The notes: generated by a model not told the origin, from the sequence alone. A DNA stretch of 64,000 nucleotides from Desulfobacteraceae bacterium (GCA_011390345.1 JAABSP010000011.1:17894-81893), one strand, 5' to 3'. Positions 1 through 9,698 are shown, counted from the first letter of the stretch. Numbers and translations: made by a program.

Positions 1-1
1 T

Positions 2-487
2 TTCGGCTCTTCGGAGTTCATCGGGATCTCCCTTGAGGAGGTTGCAGGGGCTCTCGGAGAGGTGATCGATGCGATCCATGCCGACGGCGGTCTGGCAGGA
101 ATTCATGTCTGTGCAAATACGGACTGGTCCCTGATCCTCGATTCGGACGCAGACATCGTAAACTTTGATGCCTATGCCTATTTCGACCGCTTCATTCTCT
201 ACAACGAATCCCTGAAGCGGTTTCTGGACAAGGGCGGCAATATCGCCTGGGGGATTGTCCCGACCCTGGAGCCGGCCAATATCGAAAAGGAGACGGTCGA
301 TTCCCTGGCCGACAATTGGAATGCAAAGGCCGAAGAGACCGCGAAGAAACTGGGGATGGATCGGGCCGGGGTGATTGCCCAGTCGATCATAACGCCAAGC
401 TGCGGCACCGGATCACTGAGCGCGGAACATGCGACACGGGTCCTGCAGTTGGCAAAGGAACTCTCGGAACGAATTAGAAAATCTTAA
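2..487 (+). CDS. MetE/UROD-fold methyltransferase-like protein, C-terminal part
   Basis: The frame is open from the left edge at base 2, so the N-terminus lies outside the window and the GTG at 62 need not be the start. A His-x-Cys (IHVCANTDW) and a later Cys in ITPSCGTGSLS are placed like the zinc ligands of the C-terminal domain of cobalamin-independent methionine synthase, and the fold is shared with uroporphyrinogen decarboxylase-like methyltransferases. Such proteins bind a thiol substrate at zinc and accept a methyl group. The substrate here cannot be told. The gene ends at a TAA 27 bases before the next gene. Confidence 0.7.
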   Translation, partial: FGSSEFIGISLEEVAGALGEVIDAIHADGGLAGIHVCANTDWSLILDSDADIVNFDAYAYFDRFILYNESLKRFLDKGGNIAWGIVPTLEPANIEKETVDSLADNWNAKAEETAKKLGMDRAGVIAQSIITPSCGTGSLSAEHATRVLQLAKELSERIRKS

Positions 488-513
488 GAAAACCAAGAGG
501 TCGTAAGAACATT

Positions 514-1362
514 ATGTCGGAATTTCAAACTGTTTTCACCGGCGCAAGCCGCTATGTTTTAGATGATGAACTGGCAAACATCGTCAACATCTCCATGGCT
601 CTGGAGATGCCTCTCCTGTTAAAAGGAGAGCCGGGAACCGGAAAGACCATGCTCGCACATGCGATCGCGGAGAGCCTCAAGATGCCGCTGATCATTTTGA
701 ATGTGAAGTCGAGCATGAAGCTCATCGATGCGCTCTACCAGTATGACACCCTTACCCGGCTCAACGACAGCCGCTTTGGCGACTCCACACGGGATGTGAG
801 CAATATCGAGGATTACATCAAAATGGGCAAGATCGGGCAGGCATTTGCAGCGGATAACCGGACCGTGCTGCTCATTGATGAGATCGACAAGGCCGACACC
901 GATTTCCAGGATGACATGCTCGATGTGCTGGATGGGATGGAGTTCGACATCATCGAGATCGACAAGCGGGTGCGCGCGATCCATCGGCCCGTGATCATCA
1001 TCACCTCCAACGCGAAAAAGGATCTGTCGGACCCCTTTCTGGGCAGGTGCAACTTCCACCACATCGCATTTCCCGATGCCCAGATGATGCGCCAGATCAT
1101 CCGGGTTCATTTCCCCAAGATCGACGAGGATCTGATGGAGAATGCGATCCAGGCATTTTACCGGCTCCGGGAGCTGGAGAATATCGAGAAGAAGCCGGCC
1201 ACCCGGGAGCTTTTGAACTGGATCAGGGCTCTGCAGGCGGACCCCGATTTCCGGCCCAAAAAGCTGCAGAAGGGGGGGCTTCCTTTTTTGGGGGTGCTCT
1301 TTAAAAAGAGCGGGGACTACAAAGCGGCAAACGGATTTGTCAGCCGCAAAAGGTTCATCTGA
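514..1362 (+). CDS. MoxR-type AAA+ ATPase
   Basis: A 282-residue ATPase of the MoxR group: Walker A GEPGTGKT at about residues 38-45, Walker B VLLIDEIDKAD near 118-128, and the sensor/arginine region TSNAKKDLSDPFLGRC. MoxR proteins act as chaperone-like ATPases that work on, or insert metal into, partner VWA-domain proteins. The next gene encodes such a VWA (CoxE-like) partner, only a few bases away, so the two probably form one functional unit. A weak AGAGG lies about 13 bases before the ATG. The client protein is unknown. Confidence 0.88.
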   Translation: MSEFQTVFTGASRYVLDDELANIVNISMALEMPLLLKGEPGTGKTMLAHAIAESLKMPLIILNVKSSMKLIDALYQYDTLTRLNDSRFGDSTRDVSNIEDYIKMGKIGQAFAADNRTVLLIDEIDKADTDFQDDMLDVLDGMEFDIIEIDKRVRAIHRPVIIITSNAKKDLSDPFLGRCNFHHIAFPDAQMMRQIIRVHFPKIDEDLMENAIQAFYRLRELENIEKKPATRELLNWIRALQADPDFRPKKLQKGGLPFLGVLFKKSGDYKAANGFVSRKRFI

Positions 1363-1366
1363 TCCG

Positions 1367-2560
1367 ATGTTCATCAATTTTTTCTATACATTGAAAGATG
1401 CCGGGGTTCCGGTCAGCCCCACCGCGTTTCTGACACTGCAGCGGGCATTGAGCCGGGGGCTGGTCAACTCCATCGACCAGTTCTATGTGGCCTCCCGCAC
1501 GATTCTGGTGAAGAGCGAGCGGTATTTCGATCTCTTTGACCAGGTCTTTGCCCATACCTTCGAGGGCGCGGATCTTCCGGACGCGGAAGGGGTTGAGATC
1601 GACGATATCGCCCGGGTGCTGCTGGAGGAGTGGCTCAAGGACCCGGCAGAGCTTGCCCGGGCACTGGGGATGGACCAAAACGAGCTGTCCAAATACTCGC
1701 CCGAGGAGCTGCTGGAGTACTTCAAAGAGCGGCTCAAGGAGCAACAGGGGCGGCATCAGGGCGGCAGCAAGTGGATCGGAACCGGCGGCACTTCCCCCAC
1801 GGGCCATTCCGGATACCATCCCGGCGGGATGCGGGTTGGGGGGGTATCCCGGAACAAATCCGCGATCAAGGTGGCTATGGATCGGCGGTACAAGGATTAT
1901 TCCCTGACAGGTCCTTTGCGGCAGGAGATGATGGGCGAGGCCCTGAAGCGGCTGAAACACTTGCGGCCCGTGGGTCCCAAAGATCGGGTCAATGTGGACG
2001 AGACCATATACCGGACCATGAAGAACGCGGGCGAGATCGAGATCGTCTTTGAGCGGGCTCTGAAGGACCGGCTCAAGGTGATCCTGGCGATCGACAATGG
2101 CGGATGGTCTATGGACCCCTACATTCCGGTGGTTCAATCCCTGTTTCATCATGCCAGATCCCAGTTCAAGGAGGTCAGGACATACTTTTTCCACAACACG
2201 GTCTACGACACCCTCTGGAAAGACCCCGCGCGGTACCGGAAGCCGGTCAATGTCAAAAAATTTGCCGGCTTGGACCCCGAGACCCGGCTGATCTTCGTGG
2301 GGGATGCGAGCATGGCCCCTTACGAGCTGATGGCAACGGACGGCTCGATCCACATCGAGGAGCGCAGCGGCCGGCCCAGCATCGAACAGCTCAGGTTTCT
2401 TTCCGATACCTTTCCCCACAATGTCTGGCTAAACCCGGTTCCGGAGCGGGCATGGCCCTATACCCGCACCCTTCAGATCATCCGGGGGATCTTTCCCATG
2501 TTCGAGCTGACCATCGACGGGCTGGAGCGGGCCGTGACGCACCTGATGACAAAGCACTGA
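1367..2560 (+). CDS. VWA-domain (CoxE-like) protein, MoxR partner
   Basis: The start is taken at ATG 1367 (MFINFFYTLKDAG, the usual N-terminus of this group), 4 bases after the MoxR stop. A GTG at 1337 is in frame but would overlap the MoxR gene. The protein has 397 residues, an acidic/Gly-rich middle (KEQQGRHQGGSKW, then TGHSGYHPGG) and a C-terminal VWA fold. The metal site is degenerate: the usual DxSxS reads DNGGWS near residue 243. MoxR-VWA pairs remodel or metallate enzymes in other bacteria, and that role is inferred here from adjacency and family. Confidence 0.85.
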   Translation: MFINFFYTLKDAGVPVSPTAFLTLQRALSRGLVNSIDQFYVASRTILVKSERYFDLFDQVFAHTFEGADLPDAEGVEIDDIARVLLEEWLKDPAELARALGMDQNELSKYSPEELLEYFKERLKEQQGRHQGGSKWIGTGGTSPTGHSGYHPGGMRVGGVSRNKSAIKVAMDRRYKDYSLTGPLRQEMMGEALKRLKHLRPVGPKDRVNVDETIYRTMKNAGEIEIVFERALKDRLKVILAIDNGGWSMDPYIPVVQSLFHHARSQFKEVRTYFFHNTVYDTLWKDPARYRKPVNVKKFAGLDPETRLIFVGDASMAPYELMATDGSIHIEERSGRPSIEQLRFLSDTFPHNVWLNPVPERAWPYTRTLQIIRGIFPMFELTIDGLERAVTHLMTKH

Positions 2561-2591
2561 AATGTTGGTGATGGTTTAAGGAGCAGCGAGA

Positions 2592-3410
2592 ATGGGGATC
2601 CTCGACGATGCAAAACGGTGGGCCGGATTGCGCTCCCAGCGGCAGCGGGAAGCCAAGGAGGAATATCGGGATTTTCTGGAGGCGGTGGTTGCGGCCTCTG
2701 CGCTAGTGGCCTATACCAACGAGGTGGTGGAGTCCGAGGAGATGGCAAAGCTCGTCCAGTTTGCGGGAATGAACGAGACTTTGAGCCTCTTTGAGCTGGA
2801 GGAGGTAATGGCTGCCTTTGAGCGGCACGTCTCCCAGTTCGAGTTCGATCCGCGTCTGGGGAAGCTCAAGGCATTTAAAGCTATCACCAAGATCCCCAAG
2901 GGATCGGAAGAGGCAAAGCTTCTGGTGCTGGTGAGCTGTGCCGTGGCCGAGGCCAACGGCGAGATGGAGACGAAAGAGAAGGCCATCATCAATGAGATCT
3001 GCTGGAAGCTGGGGCTGGATCGGCGAGAGTTCATCTTTCCTGACCCGGAGGAGCCGCGACCTGCCCCCGCCCCATTCCCGGGTCCCCGGGTGGTAAAGCC
3101 GAAAAAGGCAGTGATCCCGGACTGGATGCAGCAGGCAAAGGATATGATCGAGGCCCATCGAGAGAAATCTTTAGAGCGCCGGAAAAAGGGGGAGTCTCCT
3201 GATATTCCTGAATGGATGCGTAATCCTCACCTGAAACCGCCAGAGGCAAACAAATTGAAAAAATCTACAGGAGACCAGAAAGAGGAAAAGAAGGAGAATC
3301 TTCCGGACTGGATGCAGCAGGCCCGGATGCGGATCGAAGAGCAGCGAAAAAAGGCATTGGAGCGGAAGAAGAAGGCGGAGGACCCGAGCATTCCGGAGTG
3401 GATGCGGTGA
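2592..3410 (+). CDS. TerB-like protein with C-terminal Trp-Met repeats
   Basis: 272 residues. The first 150 or so resemble the all-helical TerB (tellurite-resistance B) fold: two acidic helices, AYTNEVVESEEMAKL and AEANGEMETKEKAII, typical of its metal-binding helices. The C-terminal half is low-complexity and carries a twofold repeat, PDWMQQA(K/R)xxI(E)xxR then a Lys-rich stretch and (I)PEWMR, at about residues 175-215 and 238-272. The repeat looks like a linear binding module. The gene follows the MoxR/VWA pair by 31 bases with GGAG before the ATG, so it is probably co-transcribed. Its function is unknown. Confidence 0.7.
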   Translation: MGILDDAKRWAGLRSQRQREAKEEYRDFLEAVVAASALVAYTNEVVESEEMAKLVQFAGMNETLSLFELEEVMAAFERHVSQFEFDPRLGKLKAFKAITKIPKGSEEAKLLVLVSCAVAEANGEMETKEKAIINEICWKLGLDRREFIFPDPEEPRPAPAPFPGPRVVKPKKAVIPDWMQQAKDMIEAHREKSLERRKKGESPDIPEWMRNPHLKPPEANKLKKSTGDQKEEKKENLPDWMQQARMRIEEQRKKALERKKKAEDPSIPEWMR

Positions 3411-3797
3411 ACACCGATCCCGGGAAGAGGAAGGGATTTAAGGAATTCACAAGATCGAAAAGGAAAGAAGGATGAGGCGGTTCAATTCCTACTCAAAGAG
3501 GCCGTGAAGGGGATCTGTGTCGTGAGCCCCGAATTCCCCACGGGAAACGGAAAGGTGGATCTCCATCTGAAATGCGGAGAGAAGATGGGAGTGATCGAGG
3601 TGAAGAGCTTCGAGAGCTTTTTAAAGACCCAGTCGGCAAAATCCCAGGCCGCGGCCTATGCCAAAAGCCTCGGGTTGGAGGGGGTGACGGTGGCGCTGTT
3701 TGTGCCGGTGCGGGATGAGGCGGTGCTGGCGAAGCTTTCCGGGGAGAGTTCTGTTGACGGGGTTCGGGTGGCGGTGGTGGCCATCGGGTGGGGATGA
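3411..3797 (+). pseudogene. Remnant of a PD-(D/E)XK nuclease-like domain
   Basis: A short frame with no good start (GTG at 3504 is possible, giving 97 residues). It directly continues the reading frame of the TerB-like gene beyond its stop. GNGKVDLHL followed by MGVIEVKSF fits the D...ExK pattern of a restriction-endonuclease-like core, such as occurs at the C-terminus of AAA-ATPase/PD-(D/E)XK proteins. The rest of such a protein is absent, so this is best read as a fragment. It could also be an expressed small protein. Confidence 0.4.
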
Positions 3798-3865
3798 GGG
3801 GAGAACTTTCCTTTCTTTGGAAACTTGGAGAGATGGCATCGTCTTATTTTTCTTTTCAAAATCAC

Positions 3866-4867
3866 CTAAAACCGGTACTGCAGGCCGATCAGAAAACCAT
3901 CCTCCATAGCGGAGAAGCGAAATCCCATCTGCCCCTTGAGTCCCTCGATGTAGTTCTCCTGAGACCGCCGGTTGTACTTGTGCGCGGACGATATCGAGCC
4001 GTAGATGCTGCCGGTGTAAAATCCCACCTCCACGACGCCGATGATCCCGGCGAGGATCTCGTTGTCGTTCTCCCATGCCTCGAAGGCTGCGGCCATTAGC
4101 GCTCCGTTGATCAGAAAGGCGGTCAGGGCATCCCGGTATCGTTCAGTATAAAGATAGCCGGCCCCCGGCACGAGAGCGAGAACTCCGGCACTGACCGGAT
4201 CTTTTTGGGGGATTGCATCCGCACTTTTCAGCGCTGCGAGCAGTTCGTCGATCTTTTCGGGTTTCTCCCAATCCGAAGCGCGGCCATCCGGATTCAACTG
4301 GGCTGGGTTCAATCGGGCTGAATTCAATCGGGTCAGAATTGTTGATGCCTGCTCCCACTCCCCCGCTTCGATATAGGCCCAAGCCAGTTGGTACCGGCTC
4401 TCCCGGCGAACTTCGGGATGATTTGTATTCCGGATCAGGAAATTCAAGGTTTGAACCGCATCCAAAAGGTTTTCCAGGTTAAGATAGGATCGGCTGACGG
4501 AAAAGACCGACTGCACCACAGGATCGGACAGATCTTTTTCCGAAAGGGTCCGGACATTCTCTTGGATCAGATTTCCCAGCACCCGAATCGCTTCTTCGTA
4601 CTGTCCCTGGTGGAATCGGGCCATCCCGATCCGGTAACGGGCCAAATCCCTCTGTTCGGCATTGGGAAAGAGATGGAGAAACCGCTCGTACTCGGTGACG
4701 GCCTTGTCATATTCCCGATTTGAGAAATACCCTTCGGCAAAGGAGAACTGGTCATCCGGGGTGATATATGTGCCTTTGTCTTGTGCGGCTGCCGGATTGG
4801 GGATCAGGATGACCCCCATAAGGAGAAGAAAAAGAGGAAGCAGGTGATAGATGGGCTGTCGCATCAT
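3866..4867 (-). CDS. TPR-repeat outer-membrane/periplasmic protein at the end of the T2SS operon
   Basis: 333 residues: a signal peptide (cleaved near PAAAQ), then BamD/YbgF-like tetratricopeptide repeats between about 40 and 190 (FAEGYFSNREYDKAVTEYE, ARYRIGMARFHQGQYEEAI). A Gly-rich hydrophobic C-terminal part follows (VSAGVLALVPGAGYLYTERY, then GALMAAAFEAW), ending in GLQYRF with the terminal Phe typical of outer-membrane proteins. It starts 2 bases before the gspE stop, so it is translationally close to the secretion operon. It may be an accessory pilotin or assembly factor. No known Gsp family fits. Confidence 0.65.
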   Translation of the reverse strand: MMRQPIYHLLPLFLLLMGVILIPNPAAAQDKGTYITPDDQFSFAEGYFSNREYDKAVTEYERFLHLFPNAEQRDLARYRIGMARFHQGQYEEAIRVLGNLIQENVRTLSEKDLSDPVVQSVFSVSRSYLNLENLLDAVQTLNFLIRNTNHPEVRRESRYQLAWAYIEAGEWEQASTILTRLNSARLNPAQLNPDGRASDWEKPEKIDELLAALKSADAIPQKDPVSAGVLALVPGAGYLYTERYRDALTAFLINGALMAAAFEAWENDNEILAGIIGVVEVGFYTGSIYGSISSAHKYNRRSQENYIEGLKGQMGFRFSAMEDGFLIGLQYRF

Positions 4868-4868
4868 A

Positions 4869-6602
4869 TCACCGCTGGGTCACCCGGAGGACCTCTTCGA
4901 TGGTGGTGATGCCGTTCAAGATCTTTTGGATGCCGTCGTCCCGCAGGGTCTCGATCCCGGCCTCCTCCTTGATCCGGTTGGAGTCGTAGGTCTGCAGGAT
5001 CAGGCTTTTGAGCTTTCCGCTCATCTGCATGATTTCCAGGATCGCGCACCTGCCCCGGTACCCGCTGTTGAGGCAGTCGGGACAGCCCACAGCCTCGTAG
5101 ATCGTATAGTCGGCAAGCCACTTCGGATCGATGCCGATGGTCTCCATGGCCAGCGCATCCGGCTGGCTGGGCGCTTTGCAGTTGGAGCAGAGGGCTCGCA
5201 CCAGCCGCTGGGCCACCACCGCAAGCACTGATGAGGAGATGAGAAATGGCTCCACCCCGATGTCCACCAGACGGGTGATCGCGCCGGCCGAATCATTGGT
5301 GTGGAGGGTGGAGAAGACGAGATGGCCCGTGAGCGCGGACTGGACCGCGATCTCCGCGGTCTCAGGGTCCCGGATCTCCCCCACCAGCACCACATCCGGG
5401 TCCTGGCGGACTATGGAGCGGAGCCCACGGGCAAAGGTGAGGTCGATCTTGGGGTTGACCTGGATCTGGCTGATGCCTCTGAGCTGGTACTCGACCGGGT
5501 CCTCGATGGTGATGATGTTGATGTCCGGGGTGTTGATGGAGGCCAGAACCGCATAAAGCGTTGTCGTCTTTCCGCTTCCGGTGGGGCCTGTGACGAGAAT
5601 GATCCCGTTGGGATTGGTCACCAGCTTTTTCAGAGTCGCTAGCTTCTGCGGCGTCATTCCCAGCTCCGACAGCTCCAGCAGGGAGGTGCTCTTGTTGAGC
5701 AGCCGGAGGACCACCCGCTCCCCAAAGGTGGTGGGGATGGTGGAGATCCGGACGTCGATGTCCTGGTCCCCGATCTTCACCTCCAGCCGTCCGTCCTGGG
5801 GGAGACGCTTCTCCGCGATGTTCATCTTGGACATGACCTTGATCCGGGAGGTGAGGGCCGGCTGAATCCACTTGGGCGGGGAGAGGAGATCATAGAGAAT
5901 CCCGTCCACCCGGTACCTGACCTTGAAGCTGTCCTGGTACGGCTCCACATGGATGTCGCTGGCTCTGGCTTTCACGGCCTGGGAGATGATGTGGTTGACC
6001 AGTTTGATGATCGGCGCGTCGCTGGTGTCGTCTAAGAGGTCTGCGGTGTCCTGGATCTCGCTGATGATGGTGGCCCCGTCGCTCTCCTCCATGTTTTGGA
6101 CGAGCTGTTCCGCAGAGTCCCGATTGAGATCGTAGGAGAGGTTGATGGCCGACAGGATAGCCTCTTTGGTTGAGAGCACCACCTGGAAGTTGACCGCATC
6201 GATGAGCCGGATAAGATCGTCTAAGGGCTGGAACGCGGCAGGATCGTTGACCGCTATCACATATCCGGAAAGGTCTGTCTCCCCGGATTCTTCGGCCGGA
6301 TTGCCCTTTTCCGAATGGCCGTTGGAGACCAGCGGGACCATGATGTACTTCTTCAGGAAATGGATGGGTATTCGCTCCGTCACCTCGGTTTCGATGGGCT
6401 GGGAGGGGAGCCGGGGCCAGAACGGGATGTCGTACTGCAGGCTCAATGCCTCCAGCAGTTGATGCTCGGTGATGAAATTTTTCTTCACGAGGATATCGGC
6501 GATGATGCCGCCCTTTTCGGCCTTGATCCGTTCGGCCTCCTCGATCTGATCCTCGGAGATTCCCGAGGTGTTCTTGAGTATCTGCAGCAGTTGTTTTTTC
6601 AT
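4869..6602 (-). CDS. gspE: Type II secretion ATPase GspE
   Basis: 577 residues. It has the T2SSE N-terminal domain, Walker A GPTGSGKTT near 338, the Asp/His boxes, Walker B region, and a zinc-binding pair (CSNC near 470, CPDC near 505) characteristic of GspE. It is the cytoplasmic hexameric ATPase that powers pseudopilus assembly through GspL and GspF. It sits 12 bases downstream of gspD in the same operon. The zinc finger and the neighbours separate it from the related PilB/PilT ATPases. Confidence 0.95.
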   Translation of the reverse strand: MKKQLLQILKNTSGISEDQIEEAERIKAEKGGIIADILVKKNFITEHQLLEALSLQYDIPFWPRLPSQPIETEVTERIPIHFLKKYIMVPLVSNGHSEKGNPAEESGETDLSGYVIAVNDPAAFQPLDDLIRLIDAVNFQVVLSTKEAILSAINLSYDLNRDSAEQLVQNMEESDGATIISEIQDTADLLDDTSDAPIIKLVNHIISQAVKARASDIHVEPYQDSFKVRYRVDGILYDLLSPPKWIQPALTSRIKVMSKMNIAEKRLPQDGRLEVKIGDQDIDVRISTIPTTFGERVVLRLLNKSTSLLELSELGMTPQKLATLKKLVTNPNGIILVTGPTGSGKTTTLYAVLASINTPDINIITIEDPVEYQLRGISQIQVNPKIDLTFARGLRSIVRQDPDVVLVGEIRDPETAEIAVQSALTGHLVFSTLHTNDSAGAITRLVDIGVEPFLISSSVLAVVAQRLVRALCSNCKAPSQPDALAMETIGIDPKWLADYTIYEAVGCPDCLNSGYRGRCAILEIMQMSGKLKSLILQTYDSNRIKEEAGIETLRDDGIQKILNGITTIEEVLRVTQR

Positions 6603-6614
6603 GGGTCTTCGGAT

Positions 6615-8777
6615 CTACTCCGTTTCCTCCCGGACTTCCATATCTTCGATGATGATGGGATCGGGAATGACCACGGGATCGGCCGGTTCCGGAGAAGAGG
6701 GAATATCGACTTCCGGCTCAGCGACCCCGGGGGGAAAGCCTTCAGGGGTTTCGATCACCTCCCGATCCGACCTCCCGTAGTCGAATTTGTCGTAGTGGCG
6801 CTCATAGAGCTTGATCCCCTGCTCCTCGATCCGATTGACCTCCTGCTTCTTCTCGTTGTAGAAGGCCTCGGCTTCGGCCGCATTCTGCATCACATGGGGG
6901 GTGAGAAAGACGAAGAGGTTGGTCTTCTCCTGGGAGTTGGAAAGAGACTTGAAGAGCCAGCCGAGCCCCGGAACGTCCCCGAGACAGGGGATCTTGTACT
7001 CGGTTGTGGAGAGGCTGTCGTCGATGAGTCCGCCGATGACCACCGTGTTCTTGTCATGGACGATCACCGTGGTGTCGATGGTCCGCTTCAGCGTGGTGGG
7101 CCGGTCCCCGGTGGTCAGAGTCTGATCCAGCTTGGTCACCTCCTGCGCGATCTGCAGCCGAACTGTTTTGTCTTTGCTGATCTGGGGGGTGATCTTCAGG
7201 GTGATACCCACATCCTTGTACTCATAGGTATTGTAGGATTCCACTGTGGAGGAGCCCGATTTGGTGAGGTAGGGGACATTCTTGCCCACGGTGATGGTCG
7301 CCTCCTCGTTGTCGGTGGTCAGGATCTGGGGCGTGGAGAGGATGTGGACGTCCTTGTTCTTCCGGAATGCCTGGACAATGGCCCCGAGATTGGGGAAGGT
7401 GAGATCCCCGATCTGCAGGGGTTCGGCAAAGATCCCCAGAGAGAAGCCCGGGGGCAGCATTCCCATGGGGGGGGTGATGAGTCCTCCCAGATTGTCGTAG
7501 CCGCCTTCGCCGCCCGAGAATCCGCCGCCAAAGGCCGCCTCGCTGTCCCGGTATTCGGTATCGCCCATCGCGATCCACTCGACGCCCAGGGAGAAGCCGT
7601 TGCTCACGTTCACCTCCATGATGAGGCACTCTATGTAGACCATGGATCGGGGGATGTCGAGCTTCTTGATGATGGCTTCCAGGGTCAGATAGTCGTCCTT
7701 GTCGGCCATTATGATGAGGCTGTTGGTAGCCTTGTCCGCGGTGATGTTGGTGCTTTCGGAGACGATAGGGGCCTCTTTTTTCCCCTTCTGGGCCGAAACG
7801 GGCTTGGCCTTGGTCGAGAGGGACTGGAGTACCTTTGCCAGCTCCTCTGCGGTCGCATTCTCCAGATAATAGACGTGGATCTTCTCCTTGCCCCGGGGAA
7901 CCTCCAGATCGATCCGGTTCACCAGCTCCCGGATACGGACCAGCTCCTCTTCGTTTGCCAGCGCGATGATGGTGTTGGTCCGCTCGTCCGCCACAAACCG
8001 GACCGTCTCTCCGGGCGCGGCCCCTTTCTTTGCCGCCCTCCGCTGCTGAAATACCGTGGAAAGCACCCGTACCACATTTGCCGCGTCCGCGTAGTTCAGG
8101 GGGATAATGCCGATCTCCTGACCCACCCCGGGCACGTCCAGAGAGGCCAGAATCTTCATCAGCCGCCGGATGTTGGAATATACATCGGTGATGATGAGCA
8201 TGTTGGTGGGCTGGTACGGCAGAATGACGCTGCTTTTCGAGACCAGGGGCCGGAAGAGCCGGGTGATGTCGTTGGGGTCCGCATATCGCAGGGAGATCAC
8301 CTGGGTGACCACCTTGTCCTCCGGAGAGACCCGCTCCCGCTCCAGCAGGGTCCGGATGCTCTTGGCCCGGGCCTCGGGCGCGGAGACGATCTTGATCACG
8401 TTTCCGGAATCGACCGTGGTGAAGCCGTGAACCTCGAGGACCGATACAAAGACGTTAAACGCCTCCTCCACCGAGATCTTGGCCGGGGAAATGACCGTCA
8501 CCTTCCCCTTGACCCGGTTGTCCACGATAAAGTTCTTTCCGGTCAATTCGCTGATGAATTTGATGAAGACGCTGATATCCACATCATTGAAGTCGATGGA
8601 GACAAACCGCTCCTGGCTGCCGTTCCCGTTGATTCCGTTGGTCGGCGGCTGCTGGGCATGGGCCGGGTTGATTTTCGGACCCACAGATGCGGCCATGAGC
8701 GCAAGCAGCGAGAATAGACAGACAATACCGTTGAGCAGCCTTTTGTGAGGTCCTGCCATTTTTTGAGATCTTGTCAT
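6615..8777 (-). CDS. gspD: Type II secretion outer-membrane secretin GspD
   Basis: 720 residues: a signal peptide ending near HAQQ, N0-N3 ring-building modules (VEEAFNVFVSVLEVHGF, then repeated VxVxxxxNxLII-type segments), and a C-terminal secretin domain with VPYLTKSGSSTV and the strongly conserved VPGLGWLFKS. The secretin forms the outer-membrane pore through which folded proteins leave. A Glu/Pro-rich tail (after residue 680) may be the pilotin-binding S domain. It is flanked by gspC and gspE. Confidence 0.95.
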   Translation of the reverse strand: MTRSQKMAGPHKRLLNGIVCLFSLLALMAASVGPKINPAHAQQPPTNGINGNGSQERFVSIDFNDVDISVFIKFISELTGKNFIVDNRVKGKVTVISPAKISVEEAFNVFVSVLEVHGFTTVDSGNVIKIVSAPEARAKSIRTLLERERVSPEDKVVTQVISLRYADPNDITRLFRPLVSKSSVILPYQPTNMLIITDVYSNIRRLMKILASLDVPGVGQEIGIIPLNYADAANVVRVLSTVFQQRRAAKKGAAPGETVRFVADERTNTIIALANEEELVRIRELVNRIDLEVPRGKEKIHVYYLENATAEELAKVLQSLSTKAKPVSAQKGKKEAPIVSESTNITADKATNSLIIMADKDDYLTLEAIIKKLDIPRSMVYIECLIMEVNVSNGFSLGVEWIAMGDTEYRDSEAAFGGGFSGGEGGYDNLGGLITPPMGMLPPGFSLGIFAEPLQIGDLTFPNLGAIVQAFRKNKDVHILSTPQILTTDNEEATITVGKNVPYLTKSGSSTVESYNTYEYKDVGITLKITPQISKDKTVRLQIAQEVTKLDQTLTTGDRPTTLKRTIDTTVIVHDKNTVVIGGLIDDSLSTTEYKIPCLGDVPGLGWLFKSLSNSQEKTNLFVFLTPHVMQNAAEAEAFYNEKKQEVNRIEEQGIKLYERHYDKFDYGRSDREVIETPEGFPPGVAEPEVDIPSSPEPADPVVIPDPIIIEDMEVREETE

Positions 8778-8807
8778 GGGGGTACCGATCCGTTAGCTCC
8801 TTTATCG

Positions 8808-9698
8808 TTATTCGATCTGGTATTCGAGTTGCTGTTTCTGGCCCCGGCGCCGGATCTCGAGTTTGACGTTGGAGGAGGATTTCAGGCTCCGGTAGAAGCG
8901 GAGCGCGTCGTCCACCGACTCGATCTGCTGTCCGTCCACCCCGGTGATGATATCCCCGCTCCTGAGCCCCAGCTCCGTAAAGATGGAGTTGGGCCGCACC
9001 CGGGTCAACGTAAGCCCGTCCGGCTTTCCGTCCTTGAAATGGGGGCGGATTCTGGCCTGGCGCATTAGGTTGTTGACATTGTTGACGGCCGATTCGATCT
9101 TTTCCCGCTGGAGCCGGACCGTTCCCACCTCACCTGACGATTCCGCGTTCGTTGTGGGAAAGGGCGACGCCGCGGAGCTGCCGCGTATCCGCGCGGACGG
9201 CCTTGCACTGGCCAGGCGCTTTTCCATGTCCAGCACTTCATCCTTGCCGTTCACGGTCAGCACCACCCGCTCCCGCAGGATCATCTTCACCCGGGCGTTC
9301 TGAATGGTATCCCCCACCCGGAAAAGATCCTGCTTCCGCTTCTGGGTATTCTCGATCACCGCATACGCGGTCTGTTCGTTGCCCGATACGGTTCCCCAGA
9401 GCTTGAGCTTCAGATCCGTCTGCTTCAGGGCATCGACGTTCATCTGCTCCTCTTTGGGCTCGGGCTCGGGTTTGGGCCTCTCTTTGGTCTTGAAGAGATC
9501 TCGTTCGACAATGGGATCGTACGCGGCAAGAGGGCGGATCACGGTCTCCGGGGTCTCGGACTGCACCGCGCCGGCCACCCGGATCTCGGGGGGCCGTTCC
9601 AGACGGACCTCCACATACAGGTAGAAGGCGCTGACGCCCAGATAGATAACGGCTGCGATCAATAGCAGATGAATCAGCGTAAGAATTCGATTAATCAT
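8808..9698 (-). CDS. gspC: Type II secretion inner-membrane clamp protein GspC
   Basis: 296 residues. One N-terminal membrane helix (ILTLIHLLLIAAVIYLG), then the homology region starting at AAYDPIVERDLFKT, a linker, and a C-terminal PDZ domain (LGLRSGDIITGVDGQQI). GspC links the inner-membrane platform to the GspD N0 domain and helps choose substrates. The gene lies 12 bases downstream of gspN and 30 upstream of gspD. This C-D-E block at the operon end is a common deltaproteobacterial order. Confidence 0.92.
   Translation of the reverse strand: MINRILTLIHLLLIAAVIYLGVSAFYLYVEVRLERPPEIRVAGAVQSETPETVIRPLAAYDPIVERDLFKTKERPKPEPEPKEEQMNVDALKQTDLKLKLWGTVSGNEQTAYAVIENTQKRKQDLFRVGDTIQNARVKMILRERVVLTVNGKDEVLDMEKRLASARPSARIRGSSAASPFPTTNAESSGEVGTVRLQREKIESAVNNVNNLMRQARIRPHFKDGKPDGLTLTRVRPNSIFTELGLRSGDIITGVDGQQIESVDDALRFYRSLKSSSNVKLEIRRRGQKQQLEYQIE

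Noticed and set aside
6315..8717. 800-codon open frame on the plus strand opposite gspE/gspD
   Set aside because: It is antisense to clear secretion genes, has low-complexity Gly/Asp/His composition, and results from the GC-rich codon pattern of the real strand.
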